A stretch of 64,000 nucleotides of DNA from Gemmatimonadota bacterium (GTDB taxonomy: Bacteria; Gemmatimonadota; Gemmatimonadetes; Longimicrobiales; Gaopeijiaceae). The notes below the pieces were generated by a model. The model saw only the letters and a program-made list of their open reading frames with translations. It was not told the origin of the DNA and searched no databases. Below are positions 9,570-18,171 of the stretch, in pieces. The translations under genes were made by a program, and so were the position numbers. Location of the stretch: assembly GCA_030428885.1 (NCBI GenBank), contig JAUIEJ010000002.1, forward strand, positions 64,501 through 128,500, given 5' to 3'. Positions within the stretch are counted from its first letter, which is position 1; the number at the start of each line of letters is the position of its first letter.

Positions 9570-10547
9570 GTGCTGTTCCAGGTGTTTCGCCGGCATGGAC
9601 CGGCCCTTCTGCCGGTGCTGGTGGCGTCGGCGTGCGGCGGCTCGGATTCGCCCGCCGAACTCCGCCCTCCCGACGACGAGACCCCCGTGGAGATCCCGGC
9701 CCGGGGGTCGGCCGCGACCTTCGACGTGGCCACCTGGAACCTGGACTGGTTCGGCGACACCGGAAACGGCCCCTCCGACGAGGCGCTCCAGCTCCGCAAC
9801 ATCCGGGACGTCGTGGCCGGGGCCGACCTGGATCTGTGGGCCCTTCAGGAGGTTGTGGACCAGGGGGCCTTCGACGCCCTGGTGGCCGCGGTGCCCGGCC
9901 ACACCGGACTGGTGGCCGACGACCCGTCGGTGGAGGGGGGCCCCGAGTGGTACCGGGACTTCGGGGACCGGGAACAGAAGGTGGCCCTCATCTGGCGCAC
10001 CGACGCCCTGACGGTGGAAGGGGCGCGCATCATCCTCACGGGCGAAGACCACGCCTTCGCCGGCCGGCCGCCCCTGGAGGTCCGGGTGCGCCTCGACCCC
10101 GCCGGAGCCGACATCGAGGCGGTGATCGTGGTGCTGCACGCCAAGGCCTCCGACGACGCCCCGTCCCGGAGCCGGCGGGAGACGGCGTCCCGGGCCCTGG
10201 AAGCCTACCTGGGCGCGACCTGGCCCATCCGCCCGGTCTGGGTCCTGGGCGACTTCAACGACGACGTGGACACCTCCATCACCGCCGGGGCCGCGTCGCC
10301 CTACGCCAATTTCGTGGGGGCGCCCGACTGGAGTTTCCCCACGGGGGCCCTCTCCCTCCAGGGCCTGAGTTCCACCGTGGGATTCGACGACGTCATCGAC
10401 CACCACCTGGTCTCGGACGAGGCCGGGGCGTGGTATCAGGCAGGGTCGGCGGAAGCCTTCCGGGTGGACCAGTGGATCGCCGACTACGGGTCCAGCACCA
10501 CCGACCACTACCCGGTCCTGACGCGCTACGCCCTCCCCGGCGGCTGA
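9570..10547 (+). CDS. Endonuclease/exonuclease/phosphatase family lipoprotein
   Basis: 325-aa member of the DNase I-like EEP superfamily. The signal ends in LVASAC, with lipid Cys22. The catalytic blocks are in order: TWNLDWFG (55-62, Asn57), LWALQEV (89-95, metal-binding Glu94), GDFNDD (about 227-232) and TDHYPVL (about 311-317), the SDHxPV equivalent. Export as a lipoprotein argues for a phosphodiesterase or nuclease working on extracellular nucleic acid or phospho-compounds rather than a DNA-repair enzyme. It is divergent from the M14 gene across a 138-base gap and convergent with the FKBP gene. Confidence 0.85.
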   Translation: MLFQVFRRHGPALLPVLVASACGGSDSPAELRPPDDETPVEIPARGSAATFDVATWNLDWFGDTGNGPSDEALQLRNIRDVVAGADLDLWALQEVVDQGAFDALVAAVPGHTGLVADDPSVEGGPEWYRDFGDREQKVALIWRTDALTVEGARIILTGEDHAFAGRPPLEVRVRLDPAGADIEAVIVVLHAKASDDAPSRSRRETASRALEAYLGATWPIRPVWVLGDFNDDVDTSITAGAASPYANFVGAPDWSFPTGALSLQGLSSTVGFDDVIDHHLVSDEAGAWYQAGSAEAFRVDQWIADYGSSTTDHYPVLTRYALPGG

Positions 10548-10576
10548 GGCGCGGGGAGGGCGTAGGCGGGGCGATC

Positions 10577-10600
10577 CGGGTGGGCCCCTCGGGGCGCCCG
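10577..10600. terminator. Imperfect hairpin between convergent EEP and FKBP genes
   Basis: CGGGTG pairs with CGCCCG, and CCC pairs with GGG inside a two-base bulge. The structure sits between two convergent stop codons. It is short, imperfect and has no U tract, so it is only a candidate bidirectional terminator. Confidence 0.3.
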
Positions 10601-10604
10601 TGGA

Positions 10605-11300
10605 TCAGAGGATCTCGACGAGCTCCACTTCGAAGACCAGCGTCGCGTTGGGGCCGATGGCGCCCTGCGATCCGCCCGGGCCGTACGCCAGGTCGCTGGG
10701 GATCACGAAACGATAGCGGGATCCCAGGGGCATGAGCTGGAGCGCCTCGGAAAACCCGGGCACGAACTGGCTGACGCCGAGCTCCAGCGGGGTGTCGCCC
10801 GACGCGTCGAACTCGGTCCCGTCCACCAGGGTGCCCGTGTAGTGGATCCGGACGCGGTCCTCGGCGGTGGGCCGGTCTCCGCTGCCCTCTTCCAGCACTT
10901 CCCACTGGACGCCCGACTCGGTGACCTGCACGCCTTCCCGGGCGGCGTTTTCGGCGAGGTAGGCCTGACCCGCCTCCATGTTCGCGGCGGCTTCGACCTC
11001 GCGCTCGGCCATCATGCGCTCGTTCACGGCCTGGCTGAAGGCGTTGAGGGCGGTCTGGATCTCCCCCGGGTCGAGGGCGGGATCGTTGCCGGCCATGGCG
11101 TCTTCCACACCGCGCATGAAGGCGGCCATGTCGAGGCTGCCCTCGGCGGCGGCCAGCCCCTGCCCCATGTTCATCCCGATGCCGTAGCTGGCGATCTGGT
11201 CCTGGGTTTCGAGGGCCGCCGACGACGAATCGCCGGCGTCGGCGCAGGCCGCGGTGAGAAGGGTGGCGGCCGCGAGGACCGGGAGCACACGCTGGTTCAT
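10605..11300 (-). CDS. FKBP-type peptidyl-prolyl isomerase lipoprotein, FkpA/Mip-like
   Basis: 231-aa envelope foldase. MNQRVLPVLAAATLLTAAC is a lipoprotein signal with Cys19. Residues about 35-125 form a charged helical segment (NAFSQAVNERMMAEREVEAAA) matching the FKBP N-terminal dimerisation domain of Mip/FkpA proteins. The FKBP domain at about 135-231 has VRIHYTGTLVDGTEFDAS, the LGVSQFVPGFSEALQLMPLGSRYRFVIP core and LAYGPGG...IGPNATLVFEVELVEI. It should assist folding of exported proteins, which fits the many secreted products around it. It is transcribed divergently from the first Ig/LVIVD gene. Confidence 0.9.
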   Translation of the reverse strand: MNQRVLPVLAAATLLTAACADAGDSSSAALETQDQIASYGIGMNMGQGLAAAEGSLDMAAFMRGVEDAMAGNDPALDPGEIQTALNAFSQAVNERMMAEREVEAAANMEAGQAYLAENAAREGVQVTESGVQWEVLEEGSGDRPTAEDRVRIHYTGTLVDGTEFDASGDTPLELGVSQFVPGFSEALQLMPLGSRYRFVIPSDLAYGPGGSQGAIGPNATLVFEVELVEIL

Positions 11301-11443
11301 GAATGGTTTCCTGTACGGTTCGAGGGGTGGTGGAAGGTAACGCCCCGCGCCCGTCCTTCAACGCCCGGACCCGTTCCGTTGCCGGATCCGGGGCGCCGGG
11401 ACCACCTTGTCGCACCGCTCCTCCCCTCTCGCCGAGCCGGACC

Positions 11444-13480
11444 ATGCACCGTCGCCCCGCACCCCTTCTCGCCCTCGCCCTCGCCGTCGCAGGGTTCCTC
11501 GGGACCCGGCCCCTCCACGCCCAGGACTGGGCCGCCATGACCGTGGAGGCCGAACCCGCCTCCCTCGCCCTGGTGGTGGGGGAATCGTCGGCCCTGGAGG
11601 TGCGGGTGGTGGACGCCGCCGGAGCCGCGGTGGACGTCCCCGTCCGGTTCGCGGCCCCGCGCCGGTCGCTCCGGGTTCGGAACGGCATGGTGGAGGCCCT
11701 GGCGCCGGGATCGTTCGACGTGGTGGCCACCGTGGTGGTGCCCGCCGACGCCGGTGTCGAGCCCCCCTCGGTGCGGATTCCCGTGACGGTCACATGGCCG
11801 GCGGTGACCCGCCTCGACGTGGAGTCCCAGGCGGGCCGCCTCTACGTGGGCACCCGCCTCGAACACGGCGTGACGGGGTGGCACGCCGACGGGTCGGAGC
11901 GGCCCGCGCCCCAGGTGGCGTGGAGTTCGTCGGACCCGTCGGTGGCCCGGGTCAGCCCCTGGGGCACGGTGGAGGGCGTTTCGCCGGGCACGGCCACGCT
12001 CACGGCCTCGCTGGACGACGCCCGGGAGTCGGTGGAGGTCCGGGTGGCCCCCTTCGAGGTGGCGACCATGGCTCTCACCGGAGGCGCCGACCGGGCCCGG
12101 ACCGGCGACGTGCTCACCTTCGGGGTCGACGCCCGCAGCGCTTCGGGCGCGCCGGTGGAGGGCCTCACCGTGACGTGGAGCGCCACCTTCGTGCCCGACG
12201 ATTCCATCCACGCGCCGGGGGCCGCAGCCCTGGTCCGGAAAGGCCGCTTCGTGGGCGAGGTTCCGGGGCGTTACGAGGTGCTGGCGTCGGCCGGCGACCG
12301 GGTGGCCCGGCGCACCATCGACGTCCGGCCCCGGGAGGCGATCCGGGAGGTGGAGTTCACGGGACAGGGGGGCGTGCGCCACGTCCACACCTCCGACCTC
12401 TGGGTCTTCGAGGGCACCGACGGGCGGGACTACGCCATCACGGGTACGTGGGGCGGAGACGGCGTGGCCTACTTCTGGGACGTCACCGACCCGGCGTCTC
12501 CCATGGTCTACGACTCGGTCCGGGTCGACGCCCGCACCGTCAACGACGTGAAGGTCTCCCCCGACGGACGCTGGGGCGCCCTCTCGCGGGAAGGGGCCTC
12601 CAACCGCCGCAACGGCGTGGTGATCCTCGACCTCGCCGACCCCCGGGCACCCCGCATCGCCGCCACCTACGACGACGGCCTCACCGGCGGCGTGCACAAC
12701 ATGTTCGCCACGGAGTCCCATCTCTTCGCCCTCTCCGGCGGCGACAAGTACGTGATCCTCGACATGACCGACCTCGACGCCCCCCGGTACGTGGGCGAGT
12801 ACGATCACCCCGACAGCCGGATCCACGACGTCTGGGTCCACGACGGCATCGCGTACTCGTCGGAGTGGGGCACGGGCGTGGTGGTGGTGGACGTGGGCAA
12901 CGGGCGCTGGGGCGGCTCGCTGGAGAACCCGGTCTTCGTGGCCAACGTGCCCTACCCCGTGGGTCGGACCCACGCGGCCTTTCCCTACGTCCAGGAATCC
13001 ACCGGGAAGGTCTATCTCTTCCTGGGCGACGAGATCCTGAGCCGCGACGGGGCCGCCTTCGAAGGGTACGGCAGCGACGACCCGTACGATCCTGCCACGG
13101 GGGAAGGCGGGGTGCAGTCCCCCACCTCGGGGTACATCCACATCATCGACTTCACCGATCCCGAGAACCCGGTGGACGTGGCCCGCTACGAGGTGCCCGA
13201 GTTCGGCACCCACAACCTCTGGGTGGAAGACGACGTGCTCTACGTCGCCTACTACGAAGGGGGACTCCGGGTCGTGGACGTGAGCGGCGAGCTCATGGGC
13301 AACCTGGCGACCCAGGGCCGGGAGATGTCGGTGTTCAAGGCCTTCGACCCCCTGGGCTTCATGGCCAACTCACCCAACGCCTGGGGCCCTCAGCCCTTCA
13401 AGGGGCACGTCTTCTTCAGCGACTTCAACTCGGGGTTGTGGTCGGTGCGCATCGTGCCCCGGGACCGGCCCATCAGTTGA
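11444..13480 (+). CDS. Secreted Ig-like and LVIVD-repeat beta-propeller protein, paralog 1
   Basis: 678-aa exported protein. The signal MHRRPAPLLALALAVAGFLG is probably cut after HA at 26. Residues about 28-130 and 210-305 look like Ig-like sandwich domains, and about 130-205 resembles a bacterial Ig-like group 2 domain (WSSSDPSVARVSPWGTVEGVSPG-type). From about 340 to the end runs a propeller of LVIVD-type repeats: VVILDLADPRAPRIA, YVILDMTDLDAPRYVGEYD, IHIIDFTDPENPVDVARYE, LRVVDVSGE. These repeats are known from archaeal and bacterial surface proteins of unknown function. About 80 percent of the propeller is shared by eye with the protein at 14814-16853. No anchoring motif is seen, so it may be periplasmic or surface-bound. 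Its end overlaps the convergent YncE-like gene by eight bases. Confidence 0.8.
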   Translation: MHRRPAPLLALALAVAGFLGTRPLHAQDWAAMTVEAEPASLALVVGESSALEVRVVDAAGAAVDVPVRFAAPRRSLRVRNGMVEALAPGSFDVVATVVVPADAGVEPPSVRIPVTVTWPAVTRLDVESQAGRLYVGTRLEHGVTGWHADGSERPAPQVAWSSSDPSVARVSPWGTVEGVSPGTATLTASLDDARESVEVRVAPFEVATMALTGGADRARTGDVLTFGVDARSASGAPVEGLTVTWSATFVPDDSIHAPGAAALVRKGRFVGEVPGRYEVLASAGDRVARRTIDVRPREAIREVEFTGQGGVRHVHTSDLWVFEGTDGRDYAITGTWGGDGVAYFWDVTDPASPMVYDSVRVDARTVNDVKVSPDGRWGALSREGASNRRNGVVILDLADPRAPRIAATYDDGLTGGVHNMFATESHLFALSGGDKYVILDMTDLDAPRYVGEYDHPDSRIHDVWVHDGIAYSSEWGTGVVVVDVGNGRWGGSLENPVFVANVPYPVGRTHAAFPYVQESTGKVYLFLGDEILSRDGAAFEGYGSDDPYDPATGEGGVQSPTSGYIHIIDFTDPENPVDVARYEVPEFGTHNLWVEDDVLYVAYYEGGLRVVDVSGELMGNLATQGREMSVFKAFDPLGFMANSPNAWGPQPFKGHVFFSDFNSGLWSVRIVPRDRPIS

Positions 13481-14672
13481 CCGGCGCGGGCTCCATCTTC
13501 CAGAAGGTGATGCCGCCGGCCTGCTGGCCCACCTCCACCGATCCCACCGACTCCAGCGTGGCGAGGTCGTAGACGTCGACCTTGCCCGGTTCGGCGCCCA
13601 CCCCCTCCACGCTCACGAAGGCGTACCGCGAGTCGGGGCTCACCACCACGCCGTGGGTGACGGTGGTGGTGGAGGCGACCGTGCCCAGGCTCTCCCCCGA
13701 CGCCAGGTCGAAGAACTCCACCCCGGCGCCCTGCTTCAGGGTGGCCACGAGCAGGCGACCGTCGGGCGTGATGTCCAGATTGTAGGGCCCCCGTCCGGTC
13801 TCGAAGACCCGGAGCAGCGACCACCCCTGCCGGTCGATCTCCAGGATCCGATCGCCCTTGTTGCAGGCCACGTACACCCTGGAGCCGTCGGCCGAGGGCT
13901 CGGCCCAGGTGGGGGAGCAGCTCGGGTCCATGGACATGCCGCCCATGCCGCCGTGGTCCATGCCCCCGTGATCCATGCCCTCGTGGTCCATGGCCATGGC
14001 GCCGGGAGCCGGCCCCTCGGCCCCCACCGCCACGGAAAACCGCCGGGCGACTCGGAACGTGCGGGTGTCGATCTCCACCATGAGATCGTCCATCATGCAG
14101 TTGGAATAGGCGTAGAGGCCCGACGGCTCGAGACGCAGACCGTGGGGCATGACGCAGGTCTCGATCTGATCCACCTCCACCATGTCGGGGGTGTAGACCA
14201 CCGACACGGTGCTGGGCACCATCTCCCCGTGGAGGTTGAAGTTCACGATGAGGGCGTACAGGCCGTCGGGGGTGAGATCCATGGTGGCGGGAAACCACCC
14301 CAGGAGGATGGGCTCGGCCACCAGGGTGTCGGCCCCGGCGTCGAACTTCCAGAGCTTCCCGTCGGGGACTCCGTGCCCCGTGGTCATGTACACGTAGCGC
14401 CCATCGGGCGAGGTGGCGAAGCCGTGGGGCCCCTCGTTCTCCACTGCCAACTCCCCCACGGGAACGGTCCGGTCCACGGCGACCCCGTCGGCATCGAGGC
14501 GGATTCGATGCATGAGGTCGGCCGACTCGGCGCCCACGTACACGTAGTACGTCGATTCGGGGGTGGCGGCGGCGCCCGCCGGGGCCGGCGCGGAGGCGGG
14601 AGCCGTGGAGCCGCCACAGGCCGCGAGAGCCAGAAGAGCGGACAACGAAAGCGGGCGAAGAGAGGGCGTCAT
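13473..14672 (-). CDS. YncE-like seven-bladed beta-propeller lipoprotein with Met/His-rich loop
   Basis: 399-aa lipoprotein. The ATG at 14672 was chosen because it gives the signal MTPSLRPLSLSALLALAAC with Cys19; an ATG 24 bases further out only adds a tail. The body has repeated propeller strands of the YncE/cytochrome-D1-like type: YYVYVGAESADLMHRI, GFATSPDGRYVYMTTG, MDLTPDGLYALIVNF, NLDITPDGRLLVATL, VVSPDSRYAFVSVEGVG. One loop at about 227-248 contains DHEGMDHGGMDHGGM and further Met residues, close to two Cys (192 and 252), which suggests copper or other soft-metal binding. It sits between the two paralogous Ig/LVIVD genes on the opposite strand. Ligand unknown. Confidence 0.75.
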   Translation of the reverse strand: MTPSLRPLSLSALLALAACGGSTAPASAPAPAGAAATPESTYYVYVGAESADLMHRIRLDADGVAVDRTVPVGELAVENEGPHGFATSPDGRYVYMTTGHGVPDGKLWKFDAGADTLVAEPILLGWFPATMDLTPDGLYALIVNFNLHGEMVPSTVSVVYTPDMVEVDQIETCVMPHGLRLEPSGLYAYSNCMMDDLMVEIDTRTFRVARRFSVAVGAEGPAPGAMAMDHEGMDHGGMDHGGMGGMSMDPSCSPTWAEPSADGSRVYVACNKGDRILEIDRQGWSLLRVFETGRGPYNLDITPDGRLLVATLKQGAGVEFFDLASGESLGTVASTTTVTHGVVVSPDSRYAFVSVEGVGAEPGKVDVYDLATLESVGSVEVGQQAGGITFWKMEPAPVN

Positions 14673-14721
14673 GGGGAGGGGCGACGTTCGATTCACGGGT
14701 GCGTGGCAAGGCCGGGTTGCC

Positions 14722-14753
14722 TATACTCGGGTTCTGTACTCTAGACGCCCGAG
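14722..14753 (+). promoter_or_regulatory. Candidate promoter/operator region for second Ig/LVIVD gene
   Basis: In the divergent gap between the YncE-like gene and paralog 2, TATACT at 14722 could be a -10 element. It adjoins an inverted repeat CTCGGG (14726-14731) and CCCGAG (14748-14753) separated by 16 bases. No good -35 is visible at the normal spacing, so the call is weak. Confidence 0.25.
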
Positions 14754-14813
14754 CCGGGTGCCGCTACGGCATCCGCGCCCGGTCCGTATCCCCTCCCGGT
14801 CCGCGCGAGAATC

Positions 14814-16853
14814 ATGAAGACCCTCCGACCCTTCGCCCTGGCCGCCGTGGCGGCCGCCCTGGTCGTCGCTCCGGTGGCGGCCCAGGACGCCTCTCTCGAG
14901 GCCGCCCGCCGCGTCGCCTCCCTCCGGGCCGAGCCCGCCGAGGTCACGGTGGAACGCGGTACCAGCGTCGACTTCCGCGTGGTGGCCCTGGACGCGTCGG
15001 GCGCCGTGGTGGCCGACGCGCCCATCCGGGTGTTCGGCCGCGGCGTGAGCGTGGACCTGGAGGCCGGAACCCTCACCGGCGATGCCGGAGGGTCGGCCAC
15101 CGTGGTGGCCTCCCTGGTGGTGCCGGAGGACTTCGAGGGCCAGCCGCCCCAGCTCCAGGTGCCGGTGACCGTGACGTGGCCCGCCGTGGCCCGCATCGAC
15201 ATCACCGCCCGATCCGCCGACCGGCTCTACGCCGGCACGGGCATCCGCCACGGCGCCGTGGCCCTCCACGCCGATGGATCGGAGCGGCCCGACGTGACGT
15301 TCTCGTGGTCGTCGTCGGACCCGGCCGTGGCCACGGTGGACAGCTACGGCAACGTGGAGGCCCACGGGGCGGGCTCGGTGACCATCCGGGCCGACGCCGA
15401 GGGGGCCCGGGGCACCGTCACCTACGACGTCCCGGCCTTCCCCGCTGAGTCGCTGGAGATCGAAGGCGGTCGGGAGCAGGCCCTGCAGGGCGACGTGGTC
15501 GCCTTCGAGGCCGTGGCCCAGGGGGCCGGAGGCACGGTCTCCGACCTGCCCATCACCTGGGCGACCTACTACGTGCCCGACGACACCATCAACGCGCCGG
15601 GCGCCGCCGGCATCGTGGAAGACGGCCGGTTCGTGGGCGAGTCGCCGGGCCAGTACACCATCGTGGCCACGGCCGGCGATCTGGTGGCCCGGCGCAGCAT
15701 CGACATCCGCCCCCGGGAGGCGATCCGGGAAGTCGAGGTCATGGGCCAGGGCTCGGTGAGCCACGTCCACACCTCCGACCTCTGGGTGTTCGAGGGACTC
15801 GACGGCCGGGACTACGCCGTGACCGGCACCTGGGGGGGCGACGGCTGGTCGTACTTCTGGGACGTCACCAACCCGGCCTCGGTGATGAAGGTCGACTCCA
15901 TCCAGATCGACGCCCGGACGGTGAACGACGTGAAGGTCTCCCCCGACGGACGGTACGCCGCCCTCTCCCGCGAAGGCGCCTCGAACCGCCGCAACGGCGT
16001 GGTGCTCGTGGATCTGGCCGATCCCCGGGCCCCCCGCATCGTCTCGACCTTCGACGAGGGCCTGACGGGCGGCGTGCACAACATGTTCGCCACCGACGAC
16101 TACCTCTTCGCCCTCTCGGGCGGCGACAAGTACGTGATCCTGGACGTCCGGGACCTCGAGAATCCCACCTACGTCAGCGAGTACAACCACCCCGACAGCC
16201 GCATCCACGACGTGTGGGTGTACGACGGCCTCGCCTACTCGTCGGAGTGGGGCAACGGCGTGGTGGTGGTGGACGTGGGCAACGGGCGCTGGGGCGGGAC
16301 CATCGAAAACCCGGTGTTCGTGACCAACGTGCCCTACCCCGTGGGTCGGACCCACGCGGCGTTCCCCTACTACCAGGAGTCCACCGGGAAGGTGTATCTC
16401 TTCCTGGGTGACGAGATCCTGAACCGCCGGGGCGCCGCCTACGGAGGGGCCGGACTCGCCGGGATTCCCCGGGAGCCGGGCCAGCAGCCCACCGTGACGT
16501 CGGGCTACATCCACATCATCGACTTCACCGACCCCGAGAACCCGAAGGACGTGGCTCGCTACGAGGTGCCCGAATTCGGCACCCACAACCTCTGGGTCGA
16601 AGACGACGTGCTCTACGTCGCCTACTACGAGGGAGGCGTGCGGGTGGTGGACGTGGGGGGCGAACTCATGGGCAACCTGGCCACCCAGGGCCGGGAGATG
16701 GCCGTCTTCAAGGCCCAGGACCCCAACGGCTTCGTCTCCAACGGCCCCATGGCCTGGGGCCCCCAGCCCTTCAAGGGCCACCTCTTCTTCAGCGACTTCA
16801 ACTCGGGCCTCTGGTCGATCCGCATCACTCCGCGGAACCGCCCCACGACCTGA
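14814..16853 (+). CDS. Secreted Ig-like and LVIVD-repeat beta-propeller protein, paralog 2
   Basis: 679-aa exported paralog of the protein at 11444-13480, with the same order of parts. The signal MKTLRPFALAAVAAALVVAP is cut near AAQ. Ig-like domains lie at about 30-310, with a group-2-like FSWSSSDPAVATVDSYGNVEAHG. The propeller from about 310 shares long blocks with paralog 1, such as HVHTSDLWVFEG, ARTVNDVKVSPDGR, GGVHNMFAT and ALSGGDKYVILD. The largest difference is a loop near residue 540-560 (RRGAAYGGAGLAGIPREPG against an acidic loop in paralog 1). The N-terminal halves differ more than the propellers, so ligand specificity may lie there. A strong hairpin follows the stop. Confidence 0.8.
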   Translation: MKTLRPFALAAVAAALVVAPVAAQDASLEAARRVASLRAEPAEVTVERGTSVDFRVVALDASGAVVADAPIRVFGRGVSVDLEAGTLTGDAGGSATVVASLVVPEDFEGQPPQLQVPVTVTWPAVARIDITARSADRLYAGTGIRHGAVALHADGSERPDVTFSWSSSDPAVATVDSYGNVEAHGAGSVTIRADAEGARGTVTYDVPAFPAESLEIEGGREQALQGDVVAFEAVAQGAGGTVSDLPITWATYYVPDDTINAPGAAGIVEDGRFVGESPGQYTIVATAGDLVARRSIDIRPREAIREVEVMGQGSVSHVHTSDLWVFEGLDGRDYAVTGTWGGDGWSYFWDVTNPASVMKVDSIQIDARTVNDVKVSPDGRYAALSREGASNRRNGVVLVDLADPRAPRIVSTFDEGLTGGVHNMFATDDYLFALSGGDKYVILDVRDLENPTYVSEYNHPDSRIHDVWVYDGLAYSSEWGNGVVVVDVGNGRWGGTIENPVFVTNVPYPVGRTHAAFPYYQESTGKVYLFLGDEILNRRGAAYGGAGLAGIPREPGQQPTVTSGYIHIIDFTDPENPKDVARYEVPEFGTHNLWVEDDVLYVAYYEGGVRVVDVGGELMGNLATQGREMAVFKAQDPNGFVSNGPMAWGPQPFKGHLFFSDFNSGLWSIRITPRNRPTT

Positions 16854-16877
16854 TTCCGGCCCCTCCCGGGGCCTCAC

Positions 16878-16917
16878 CACGACGGCCGGAGCGCACACCC
16901 GCGCTCCGGCCGTCGTG
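16878..16917 (+). terminator. Strong intrinsic-type hairpin after paralog 2
   Basis: A 17-bp perfect stem (arms starting CACGACGGCCGGAGCGC) closes on a six-base ACACCC loop, 24 bases after the stop of the second Ig/LVIVD gene. It is the strongest inverted repeat I found in the window. No T run follows. Confidence 0.65.
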
Positions 16918-17021
16918 CGTTCGGGGCCGGCCCGATGGGGGGGCGGGGGGCGCCGGCTCGGGCCCGTCGCGACCTCCGAGACGACGGCCCCCGACGCCTC
17001 CGTCGCCAATGGACATCCGGC

Positions 17022-17051
17022 TTCCGTGGCAGGATGTTGCGGCGCGATATA
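17022..17051 (+). promoter_or_regulatory. Candidate promoter upstream of small gene at 17140
   Basis: TTCCGT (17022-17027) and GATATA (17046-17051) are separated by 18 bases, in one of the few AT-containing patches of the region. The match to the sigma-70 consensus is modest. It lies upstream of the 16-bp palindrome. Confidence 0.25.
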
Positions 17052-17095
17052 TGCGCACCCACCCGCCCCGGAACCCGTCGGAACCTCCCGTGAAT

Positions 17096-17111
17096 GATTG
17101 ATCGATCAATC
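17096..17111. promoter_or_regulatory. Perfect 16-bp palindrome, candidate operator
   Basis: GATTGATCGATCAATC reads the same on both strands and sits 28 bases before the probable TTG start of the small unknown gene. It lies between the candidate promoter and the ribosome site, a position that suits repressor binding. No regulator gene is adjacent. AT-rich palindromes are rare in this GC-rich sequence, which makes chance less likely. Confidence 0.45.
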
Positions 17112-17139
17112 GTTTCACCCACCCCGAAAAGGAGCAGGT

Positions 17140-17445
17140 TTGGGTAAGTCCCATCGCAAGACCGATCTCGACAAGGCCCGCGACGAACTCATGAGCCACG
17201 TCGTGCGCTGTGACGTTCTGGACGCCGCCATGGAGCATCGGGCCGAGTGGCTCGACGACACCATGGACTACATGGCCGACCGCTGGCCGTCCCTCTCCGA
17301 CCTTCAACTCGCCCAGCTCGAGATGATGGGTCGGGAATATCTCCGCCCCGTGATCCGCCATGGATCGAGGCACACGGCCATGAACCGGCCGGCGGGTCCC
17401 ACCGTCGCCGACAAGGAAGAGGAGCTGGAGGCCCAGGCCGCCTGA
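17140..17445 (+). CDS. Small hypothetical protein, TTG start
   Basis: 101-aa protein of unknown function. The start is taken as TTG at 17140 because AAAAGGAG lies at the correct distance upstream; an in-frame ATG at 17098 falls inside the palindrome and has no ribosome site. The sequence (GKSHRKTDLDKARDELMSHV, then LDAAMEHRAEWLDDTMDYMADRWPSL) is charged, predicted helical and cytosolic, with no membrane segment or signal. It has a single Cys (RCDVLD) and an acidic tail (KEEELEAQAA). It resembles no family I can name. It ends 12 bases from the convergent pncA gene. Confidence 0.6.
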   Translation: MGKSHRKTDLDKARDELMSHVVRCDVLDAAMEHRAEWLDDTMDYMADRWPSLSDLQLAQLEMMGREYLRPVIRHGSRHTAMNRPAGPTVADKEEELEAQAA

Positions 17446-17457
17446 CCCGGGATCTGG

Positions 17458-18171
17458 TCAGTCCGCTTCCCGCCCTTCGGCGGCGCGCACCTCCAGGGTC
17501 GTCACCCGACCTCCCCGGGCCCACCGGGCGAGGGTGACGTCTTCGGCCTCGAGTCCCAGGCCCCAGGTGGCGTCCCGGAGGGCGGTGACGTGGTACCCCC
17601 GCTCCACGAGACCGTCCACCGCCTGGGTGACGCAAACGTCCCGGGCCACCCCCACCACCACGAACTCCGGGTCGGCGAGCTCGGCGGCCAGGGCCGCCAC
17701 GAAGGCCTCGGTGGCCTCGTTTCCGGCGAAGACATCGAACCGGGTCTTTCGGATGAACACCGGGCGTCCGGTGTCCAGGGCCTCCCGGGCCACCGATTCG
17801 CCCCGGGCCGGATCGGCTTCCACGTCCAGGACGAGGGGGTCGGTGGGGCGCACCGACGGGATCAGCTCGGCGCCTTCCCGCTCCACGGGGTCGGGAGATC
17901 GACCCATGCAGTGGGGCGGATACGTGCCCTTCGCCGGGTCGGGAGCCACCGGATCGATTTCGTCGTCGTCCAGGGCGTGCCAGTCGCCGGTGTAGACCAC
18001 GACCTCGCCGTGCTCCCGCATCCACGACACCGCATCGGCGATCCGCCTCTCCACCTCGGCGGCGCCCGGGTCTTCCGGTTCGCTCAGGTGCTTCACGTAC
18101 AACCGGCCGTCGGGACGCATGAAGTCGTTCTGCACGTCCACCACCCATCCCACCACGCGGCGGCCCTTCAC
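17458..18171 (-). CDS. pncA: Nicotinamidase (isochorismatase-like cysteine hydrolase)
   Basis: 237-aa amidase that should convert nicotinamide to nicotinate in the Preiss-Handler NAD salvage route. The Asp-Lys-Cys triad is Asp12 in VDVQNDF, Lys142 in IRKTRFDVF and Cys180 in VARDVCVTQA. A metal site typical of true nicotinamidases, and absent from many isochorismatases, is visible: Asp63 and His65 in TGDWHALDD and His87 in YPPHCMGRSP. The GTG start overlaps the stop of the upstream nicotinate phosphoribosyltransferase gene by four bases. The gene order gives consecutive steps of one pathway, which supports the assignment strongly. Confidence 0.88.
   Translation of the reverse strand: MKGRRVVGWVVDVQNDFMRPDGRLYVKHLSEPEDPGAAEVERRIADAVSWMREHGEVVVYTGDWHALDDDEIDPVAPDPAKGTYPPHCMGRSPDPVEREGAELIPSVRPTDPLVLDVEADPARGESVAREALDTGRPVFIRKTRFDVFAGNEATEAFVAALAAELADPEFVVVGVARDVCVTQAVDGLVERGYHVTALRDATWGLGLEAEDVTLARWARGGRVTTLEVRAAEGREAD

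Noticed and set aside
17098-17139. ATG 17098 as the start of the small unknown gene
   Set aside because: It would put the start inside the perfect palindrome with no ribosome site; the TTG at 17140 has AGGAG at the right distance.
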